11,271 nucleotides of DNA from Ktedonobacter sp. 13_1_20CM_4_53_11 (GTDB lineage: Bacteria; Chloroflexota; Ktedonobacteria; Ktedonobacterales; Ktedonobacteraceae). The position numbers and the translations under genes are program-made. A model generated the notes under the pieces. It was not told the origin of the DNA. It ran no database searches and saw nothing but the letters and a program-made list of their open reading frames with translations. The stretch lies in NCBI GenBank assembly GCA_001919995.1, contig MNIY01000168.1, positions 1-11,271 on the forward strand. The letters are read 5' to 3'. Shown one piece after another: positions 7,248-11,271 of the stretch. Numbering within the stretch: the stretch's first letter is position 1; every line of letters begins with the position of its first letter.

Positions 7248-7262
7248 CCGGGGGTACTTGAC
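6088..7262 (+). mobile_element. Left-truncated IS200/IS605-type (tnpB-only) insertion sequence
   Basis: This is the unique segment between the two 134-bp repeat copies. It retains the right end: a hairpin at 7231-7261 overlapping the tnpB stop, followed by AC. The left end and first tnpB codons are absent, replaced by the left repeat copy. Elements of this group normally insert without duplicating the target, so the flanking repeats are not an ordinary target-site duplication. The boundaries are set by where the repeat copies stop. Confidence 0.75.
7155..7262 (+). ncRNA. Putative omega RNA (reRNA) scaffold at the tnpB 3' end
   Basis: Three strong hairpins lie in the last 110 bases: GCTCAGGAT/ATCCTGAGC (7155-7163 with 7173-7181), GACCC-TTCG-GGGTC (7212-7225, UUCG tetraloop), and CAAGCCCCCG pairing with CGGGGG and CTTG around a 2-base bulge (7231-7261). 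TnpB systems are known to make a guide RNA from exactly this 3' end, with the guide read from flanking DNA just beyond the right end. The guide here would start at 7263 (CTAATGGCTCCTCG). Structure is seen; the RNA assignment is inferred from the family. Confidence 0.6.
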
Positions 7263-7396
7263 CTAATGGCTCCTCGTATACTCAACTTTATCCCAATCAG
7301 CCCTTCTATTATGCCACCTCACCCACTCCTTCCAGTATAGGCGCTGAGCGCCCACGAAGCCAGGTCGTAAGGACCGCAGCCATCGCACGTATGTGC
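7263..7396. repeat. 134-bp direct repeat, right copy
   Basis: This is the second copy of 5954-6087, in the same orientation, with two substitutions. It starts 2 bases beyond the right-end hairpin of the tnpB element, contains the same three mini-hairpins (the last at 7385-7396), and runs into ordinary intergenic sequence ahead of the 7482-8336 gene. The radical SAM ribosome site is present here but leads into the tnpB element and not into a start codon, so this copy has no translational role. Confidence 0.95.
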
Positions 7397-7481
7397 GCAC
7401 TCACATGATGCCAGTGGCGCCCTTTGACTTGCAGCGCGTGATTTGTGATAGTATTTTGCAATGATCATCGCATGCAAACGT

Positions 7482-8336
7482 TTATTGAGCCCTATTTCCA
7501 ACCCAATTAATATTCACCTGCAAATAATACGTCCGCTCCATTCCTGGTATCCGAAGTATCGAAAACACCCCCAGCCAGTGTTCGTTCTCCTTGTCATGAA
7601 ACTCCCATGTGTGCCAGCCCATTGGTCCGCTACTTCCTTCACCTGTACGCTGCCAGCCAGCCTGTTCGAGCTGACGCGCGTAGTGCGCTACAACGAGAGA
7701 AAGGACCATATCGCTCTCCAATTCCAGGGTTGCAGCAGTACTAGCGCTCTCCGAGTTACTCCCACCACCGCCTCCCCATTGGCGTCCGCCCGCTGGTGGC
7801 TCTAAAGGAGGAATATGGGCGCTCACGTCCATAAAGATTTCGGATGATTGCGCGCAGGGAGAGTTACGGCTCCTCGTATCGAGGTTCAACCTGACCTCGG
7901 TTCTCCTACCTTCGCCCTGTACTGCGAAAGCGGAGACTATCAAGGCTGGACCACGCCGGCCTTTGCAGAGGGTAGTGAAGAGTGTAGGGCGGTGAAAGGT
8001 ATGCACAAAACCGCTCTCGCGCTGTCTCTGCCTTCGTTGGAAGTCAGGCTCAGACCAGCCAGTTACCCGCATTCGCTCTGTGTAGAAGGCAATGACCTCA
8101 GCCGGCGTTTGCTCCGTGTCGAGCACAATCTGGATGGTCTCAGAATTGCGCACGAAGCTACCCACTATCTGACAGCTATCGGGAAGGGGTAGATCGAATG
8201 GGAGTGAAGCAGGAAGGCTCCCTACCAGCAGTTGTGGCTGGCGTGCCTCTGGATCAAAAGGGGGTGCGAGTAGACGCAAAGCAAGCTCACGGAGCTGTGC
8301 CATGTTTTCCTCAGGAGATGGGGTATTCTGAGTCAT
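7482..8336 (-). CDS. Unrecognised protein with an internally duplicated domain
   Basis: I do not recognise this 284-residue soluble protein. It has a visible internal duplication. The first unit, about 66-155, contains VIAFYTERMRVTGW (81-94) and ends TEVRLNLD (146-153). The second, about 204-278, contains VVAHYARQLEQAGW (215-228) and ends YYLQVNIN (270-277). Each reads as strand, helix ending in Gly-Trp, then several strands. A glycine-rich linker, GGRQWGGGGGSNS, sits between them at 183-195. There is no signal peptide or membrane segment. AAGGAGG lies 8 bases ahead of the ATG at 8336, so I start there. The frame stays open 57 codons further upstream to a GTG at 8507, but that stretch looks like a different protein (see 8388-8522). 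The role is unknown. Confidence 0.72.
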   Translation of the reverse strand: MTQNTPSPEENMAQLRELALRLLAPPFDPEARQPQLLVGSLPASLPFDLPLPDSCQIVGSFVRNSETIQIVLDTEQTPAEVIAFYTERMRVTGWSEPDFQRRQRQRESGFVHTFHRPTLFTTLCKGRRGPALIVSAFAVQGEGRRTEVRLNLDTRSRNSPCAQSSEIFMDVSAHIPPLEPPAGGRQWGGGGGSNSESASTAATLELESDMVLSLVVAHYARQLEQAGWQRTGEGSSGPMGWHTWEFHDKENEHWLGVFSILRIPGMERTYYLQVNINWVGNRAQ

Positions 8337-8340
8337 CGAT

Positions 8341-8350
8341 TGAGCCTCCT
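8341..8350 (-). promoter_or_regulatory. Strong ribosome binding site deciding the start at 8336
   Basis: AAGGAGG on the minus strand with an 8-base spacer to ATG at 8336 is the best such site in the window. It argues for the 284-residue product over a 341-residue form starting at the GTG at 8507, which has no site at proper spacing. Confidence 0.6.
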
Positions 8351-8387
8351 TGTCATTTAGCGAGTCACTACAGCAGATGTGAACCTT

Positions 8388-8522
8388 CTCTTCACCCTGG
8401 CTTGCGACCCAAAGTGATAAACCACTGATAGCATGGAAGAAACGCCCGCTGCGCATAGTCTCTTCAAGGTAGCCAATCCACCGCTCCGCCTCCTCTGCTG
8501 TCACCACACCAAACTCTTGATA
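8388..8522 (-). pseudogene. Possible C-terminal remnant of a SAM-dependent methyltransferase
   Basis: In the same frame as the gene downstream, the minus strand encodes QEFGVVTAEEAERWIGYLEE followed by TMRSGRFFHAISGLSLWVASQGEE. The pattern 'VTxEEAExWxxxLxxxxxxGxFFxxxxxxxV' is familiar from the tails of small class I SAM methyltransferases. No upstream methyltransferase body is visible: a stop lies a few codons before this stretch. A lone AAGGAG is nearby at about 8530-8536 but is too far from any start in this frame. I read it as a leftover tail; it could instead be a true N-terminal extension of the 7482-8336 protein. Confidence 0.35.
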
Positions 8523-8727
8523 AACGCATCTCCTTTATAACCGTAAAGTTGAACTGGAAGGACGCGATGTGCGTTTCCCCATAGGCATCATGACATTTCG
8601 CATCACGCGCAAAAACAGGACTACAGTCGCCTCTCATTCCCTACTCCAGACGGGTCATTTTTCTCCTACTGAAGGCTATGCTTACATTAAGAACTATTCG
8701 CCCTCCAAAAAAGGAGAAAATGATATG

Positions 8728-9036
8728 TCAGGAATGATCTCCAGGAGGAGCCTGCTGTTTCTCCTGCTCAAAAAAACGAGTGGCCTCCGCCAGTCGTTCT
8801 TCTATCTCTAATTGCGCATCCATGACAGAAAGAAGCTCGTTCGTGAGTTCCTTACGCCGTTGCTTCAGTTCCTTACGCTGCTGTTTTGACTGCTGTCGCC
8901 CCTTTAACGCCTGCTGTTCTTCCTGTGTCACCTGGGCGAGTTGCGCACGAAGTCGTTCGTGTTCCTGTCGTAGTCGCTCCAGTATCTGTTCCAGGTGCGC
9001 CAGCCAGCTTTCCGCCTGATCAAATTCGTGAGTCAT
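8728..9036 (-). CDS. Small charged coiled-coil protein
   Basis: This 102-residue hypothetical protein is almost entirely helix-forming and rich in Gln, Glu, Arg and Leu. Residues about 5-47 (heptad-like Leu spacing in WLAHLEQILERLRQEHERLR) and 53-95 (KELKQRRKELTNELLSVMDA and onward) would form two coiled-coil helices with a basic Lys/Arg/Gln segment between them. The tail QAPPGDHS is disordered-looking. No signal peptide, membrane segment or enzymatic motif is present. GAAGGA lies about 10 bases ahead of the ATG at 9036. It lies 190 bp behind the GH30 gene on the same strand. A structural or scaffolding role is a guess from composition only. Confidence 0.65.
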   Translation of the reverse strand: MTHEFDQAESWLAHLEQILERLRQEHERLRAQLAQVTQEEQQALKGRQQSKQQRKELKQRRKELTNELLSVMDAQLEIEERLAEATRFFEQEKQQAPPGDHS

Positions 9037-9226
9037 TTCTCACTCATCCTTCTCGACTACAAGCGTAATTCCACTCGTCCTAAGGAGCCAGTCTCTGCAA
9101 TTACACGATTATGTATTCTTTTTTCTCACTTGATAGATTCGACTTGAGCTTATGGTATCAGGCGCGTCAACTAGGATGCACCTCATGCCTGAATCCAGAT
9201 CTGGACACGGTACTTTTCTCTCATCA

Positions 9227-10762
9227 TCATATGAGCGTCGGAACAATCTCGATCCCCTTCACCTTGACACAATCGGCGACAGAGCTGAACTGGATGGCAA
9301 TCGTTGTCTTTTGTGTGCCACTCCACTTAAAGGTTACAGTCGCGCCCGCCGGGAGGGTATAGTTGAACCCCTGGTTGCCCCAGAGCACCTGGAAGTTGCT
9401 GTTGCTGGCGCCATCGTTATGCGCAACCACGACCTTGGAACCATCGGGATTCTTGAAAGCCACATCGGCAAGGCTACCCAGCGTATTGGAGGCAATATGG
9501 TACGCGCCCGGCACAACAAACTTGCTGAACTGGCCGAGCTGATAGTAATCATTGCGATAGGTAACATTGCCCGTAGCCTGATCGATGGTCACTACGCCCA
9601 GGCAGTCGGCACAGCCGCCAGTGTGCGGGCCATCGTTGGGATCAAGCGCAATATTCCAGAGTACGACCGTCCTGGCCATGTTCTGCACCGACTGCATCAG
9701 CAAATCGATCGTGGAGATAGGAGCTTCGGACGTGCCAGTTGAGCACTCGGTTTCGTAAACTTCCGAGCCTGGGAAAGAGCCGTGAACCGCCGCCATCGAC
9801 GAGGGGTCGCCTAAGTAACAATGCCATGAGATTCCGGCGATATCTCTACGCGTGGTGGCATCGTTCAGCAGCGTATAAGCGTAGCTGGTGTTATTCCAGT
9901 TGTGATCATAGGGAATAATCTTGGGGGACAGCCCAGCGCTCGCAAGAGCCGGGCTAAGGTTGTTTTTGATAAAATTGTTTTCGTCGCTGGCCGCCCAGGA
10001 CATGCCGGGATAACTGTCGGGAGTGTAGAGCGGTTCATTCTGCGGGGTAATCGCGTAGAGAGGAATGCCCTGGGCCTGGTAAGCCTGGATGAATTTGACA
10101 AAATACCGCGCTAACGGCTCGTAATCACCTGAATTGAGCGTACCAGTGACGCCGTTAAAAACACCCAGCATGGACCCGTTGGTTTTCATCCAGGCCGGCG
10201 GACTCCAGGGATTGGCCATGAACTTGAGATTGGCATTGAGCGTGCGGGCCTGTTGCAGCACGGGTACGATATAGGCCAGGTCATGCTTGATCGAGAAATT
10301 GTTGAGCTTGGGATCGGTCTGACCGGCTGGCAAATCATCGTAGGAATAGGGCCCGTTGATAGAGAAGTCCGAGGCGCCCATCGGAATACGCACAAAGCTG
10401 ATTCCGATCCCCTGCTGCGGATCAAAGAGATTCTGCATCACCGTGTTGCGCTGGCTGCTGCTCATCTTGTTATAAATGAGCCACGCCGAGGAGTCGGTGA
10501 CAGCGGCCCCAAAACCATCCATGCGCTGCAACTCCTGGTACTCGTTGACGCTGATCGTCGAAGAGTTCCTGGTGATGGAGCCAAACCTGAGATTCACCTG
10601 CTGTGTCAACTGATTGCTGCCATCGCTGGTCGTCAGCCACACCTGCACCATCGGTCCCACCATCCTACCGGTTGTCAGGAAAACGAAGATCAAACCGAGG
10701 AGCAGACAACAAAGCAGCAAAACCAGAAGAAACAGAAACAAACGACGAGAGGGTATGTTCAC
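9227..10762 (-). CDS. Membrane-anchored GH30 glycoside hydrolase (glucosylceramidase-like)
   Basis: The 511-residue protein begins with a short N-terminus and one hydrophobic segment (about 8-30), a signal anchor placing the enzyme outside the membrane. Residues about 70-415 are a GH30 TIM barrel: MDGFGAAVTDSSAW (81-94), FVRIPMGASDFS (123-134), ANPWSPPAWMKTNG (183-196), acid/base Glu243 in TPQNEPLY, GISWHCY (310-316), and the nucleophile most likely Glu339 in ETECSTG. A beta-sandwich follows (about 418-481, ending TFKWSG). Family members retain configuration while cleaving beta-glucosyl, beta-1,6-glucan or xylan linkages; this one looks closest to the glucosylceramidase/beta-1,6-glucanase branch. 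About 30 further residues lie beyond the usual end. I chose GTG at 10762 because GGAGG precedes it by 5 bases; the TTG 12 bases upstream would overlap that site. Confidence 0.88.
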   Translation of the reverse strand: MNIPSRRLFLFLLVLLLCCLLLGLIFVFLTTGRMVGPMVQVWLTTSDGSNQLTQQVNLRFGSITRNSSTISVNEYQELQRMDGFGAAVTDSSAWLIYNKMSSSQRNTVMQNLFDPQQGIGISFVRIPMGASDFSINGPYSYDDLPAGQTDPKLNNFSIKHDLAYIVPVLQQARTLNANLKFMANPWSPPAWMKTNGSMLGVFNGVTGTLNSGDYEPLARYFVKFIQAYQAQGIPLYAITPQNEPLYTPDSYPGMSWAASDENNFIKNNLSPALASAGLSPKIIPYDHNWNNTSYAYTLLNDATTRRDIAGISWHCYLGDPSSMAAVHGSFPGSEVYETECSTGTSEAPISTIDLLMQSVQNMARTVVLWNIALDPNDGPHTGGCADCLGVVTIDQATGNVTYRNDYYQLGQFSKFVVPGAYHIASNTLGSLADVAFKNPDGSKVVVAHNDGASNSNFQVLWGNQGFNYTLPAGATVTFKWSGTQKTTIAIQFSSVADCVKVKGIEIVPTLI

Positions 10763-10798
10763 ATGAGCCTCCAATATACATCAACCTGAGAATGGCTG

Positions 10799-10811
10799 GG
10801 CCCTTGTGGCC
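10799..10811. repeat. Short palindromic unit GGCC-CTTGT-GGCC
   Basis: This 13-base unit recurs as GACC-CTTGT-GGTC at 10985-10997. The loop is identical and the stem differs by a base-pair-preserving change. The pair flanks the MITE-like element. It is either a target duplication or a separate short repeat family into which the element inserted. Confidence 0.5.
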
Positions 10812-10985
10812 AATCCATTTCAAAGAAGACGCTTTGCGAGTCAAACGAAGCCAATTCAGGATTGTCATCCTGAGCGCAGCGAAGGATCTCTGTCCGGCGA
10901 GAGATCCTTCGCTGCGCTCAGAGCTTGCCCTAGAGCGAAGCGAAGGGATGACAAAGCGAGATGGTCTCTTCTTTGAAATGGATTG
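10811..10985. mobile_element. MITE-like palindromic element, second copy of the family
   Basis: The outer ends are a perfect 19-bp inverted repeat: CAATCCATTTCAAAGAAGA (10811-10829) and its complement (10967-10985). An intermediate pair, TGTCATCC (10863-10870) and GGATGACA (10946-10953), brackets an inner perfect 21-bp hairpin (10870-10890 with 10901-10921). The 25-base core beginning TCATCCTGAGCGCAGCG at 10865 is identical to that in the 1636-1780 element, and both ends share a CATTT-containing terminus. CCCTTGTGG occurs one base outside each end (10801-10809 and 10987-10995), suggesting a target duplication. The element starts only about 49 bp ahead of the GH30 start codon. Confidence 0.7.
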
Positions 10986-10997
10986 ACCCTTGTGGTC
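10985..10997. repeat. Short palindromic unit GACC-CTTGT-GGTC
   Basis: This is the partner of 10799-10811 in direct orientation. Its first base is also the last base of the element's terminal inverted repeat. Confidence 0.5.
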
Positions 10998-11167
10998 GCC
11001 CGCTTGCCTGGGCACCGCTGCGGCACCCCATCTACCGGCAGCCAAAAAGGCCCCAACCACACCCAACTCCTCTCCTGCCTTCACGAGTATGTATTTGGTG
11101 ATGTCACCTCGCAAGCGTCCCCCGCCCCTACGGAACACCCCCATCCTTCCTCGTTTTTCCCATCCTT

Positions 11168-11202
11168 GAGGGCATTCCTAACTCGTGCTAGGAAATGCCC
11201 TC
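11168..11202. repeat. 13-bp-stem hairpin near the right edge
   Basis: GAGGGCATT plus CCTA (11168-11180) pair with TAGG and AATGCCCTC (11189-11192, 11194-11202), leaving one bulged A and an 8-base loop. TTCCTCGT (11147-11154) and ACGAGGAA (11245-11252) form a wider inverted repeat around it. No T-run follows on either strand, so it is not a standard terminator; it may be the end of another small repeat element. Confidence 0.5.
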
Positions 11203-11271
11203 ACTGCATGGGTCTCACGCCACCGCCCATCCCGGCGCATCTAGACGAGGAAGACTGGCTCTCTGCCTCGT

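Larger units (their letters stand above)
10763..11271. other. Gene-free, repeat-rich region
   Basis: No convincing gene is visible. The open frames here run through palindromic repeats and have low-complexity composition. The region holds the 48-bp leader of the GH30 gene, a second MITE-like element (10811-10985), two short palindromic CTTGT units, a GC-rich stretch (10986-11145) with no recognised content, and a 13-bp-stem hairpin (11168-11202) nested in an 8-bp inverted repeat. Confidence 0.6.

Noticed and set aside
7231..7262. Intrinsic terminator after tnpB
   Set aside because: The GC-rich stem is not followed by a T-run; it fits better as the right-end hairpin of the element and omega RNA.
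8725..8811. 28-codon frame on the + strand starting MSGMISRRSLLFLLL, with AAGGAG 8 bases upstream, looking like a twin-arginine signal start
   Set aside because: It overlaps the 3' end of the coiled-coil gene on the opposite strand and stops at once with no mature domain. It is most likely chance, though the ribosome site is good.
9194..9205. 12-bp perfect palindrome TCCAGATCTGGA downstream of the GH30 gene
   Set aside because: It is isolated, has no loop, repeat partner or T-run, and a palindrome of this length can occur by chance.
10665..11144. 159-codon open frame on the minus strand near the right edge
   Set aside because: It reads through the MITE-like palindrome and overlaps the GH30 start region; the composition is that of repeat DNA.

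Overview
The window looks like chromosomal DNA of a soil-type bacterium of moderate GC. The best guess is Chloroflexota of the Ktedonobacteria type. This is an inference from three things: the dispersed hairpin repeat built on CATCCTGAGCGCAGCG, the secreted glycosidase content, and the accessory gene mix. I recognised no rRNA, tRNA or phylogenetic marker. I see no CRISPR array, prophage or complete multi-gene defence system.

Layout, left to right. (1) 1-186 is mostly uncharacterised; one frame could be the tail of a gene entering from the left. (2) 187-1080 (-) is a haloalkane-dehalogenase-like alpha/beta hydrolase. It is divergent from 1190-1525 (+), a GNAT acetyltransferase that has apparently lost the front half of its fold by an internal in-frame deletion. 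(3) 1636-1780 is a 145-bp palindromic MITE-like element bracketed by a perfect 7-bp direct repeat, directly behind the stop codon of (4) an M20 dipeptidase, 1788-3155 (-). (5) 3260-4414 (-) is a secreted lipoprotein resembling clan GH-A glycosidases. (6) 4556-5953 (-) is a B12-binding-domain radical SAM protein. (7) 5954-7396 is a 5'-truncated tnpB (IS200/IS605 type) flanked on both sides by copies of a 134-bp direct repeat. That repeat includes the leader and ribosome binding site of the radical SAM gene. (8) 7482-8336 (-) is an unrecognised protein with an internally duplicated domain, in-frame behind what looks like the tail of a lost methyltransferase. (9) 8728-9036 (-) is a small coiled-coil protein. 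(10) 9227-10762 (-) is a membrane-anchored GH30 glycosidase. (11) 10763-11271 is gene-free and repeat-rich; it holds a second copy of the MITE-like family (10811-10985) and a further hairpin.

The genes do not form one obvious pathway. Most lie on the minus strand with gaps of about 85-220 bp and their own ribosome binding sites, so they are probably separate or loosely co-transcribed units. Two are predicted extracellular, surface-anchored glycosidases (GH30 and the GH-A-like lipoprotein); with the peptidase they fit a saprophytic lifestyle.

The most informative part is the tnpB locus. Its right end is intact, with three strong hairpins as expected of an omega (re)RNA, and the sequence in the guide position is the first bases of the right repeat copy. 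The same bases begin the left repeat copy, directly after TTTCAT, the reverse complement of the radical SAM start codon region. The arrangement looks like the product of an illegitimate unequal exchange between an occupied and an empty insertion site. Elsewhere the window shows signs of frequent small rearrangements: a deleted GNAT, a methyltransferase tail, and two MITE-like insertions.
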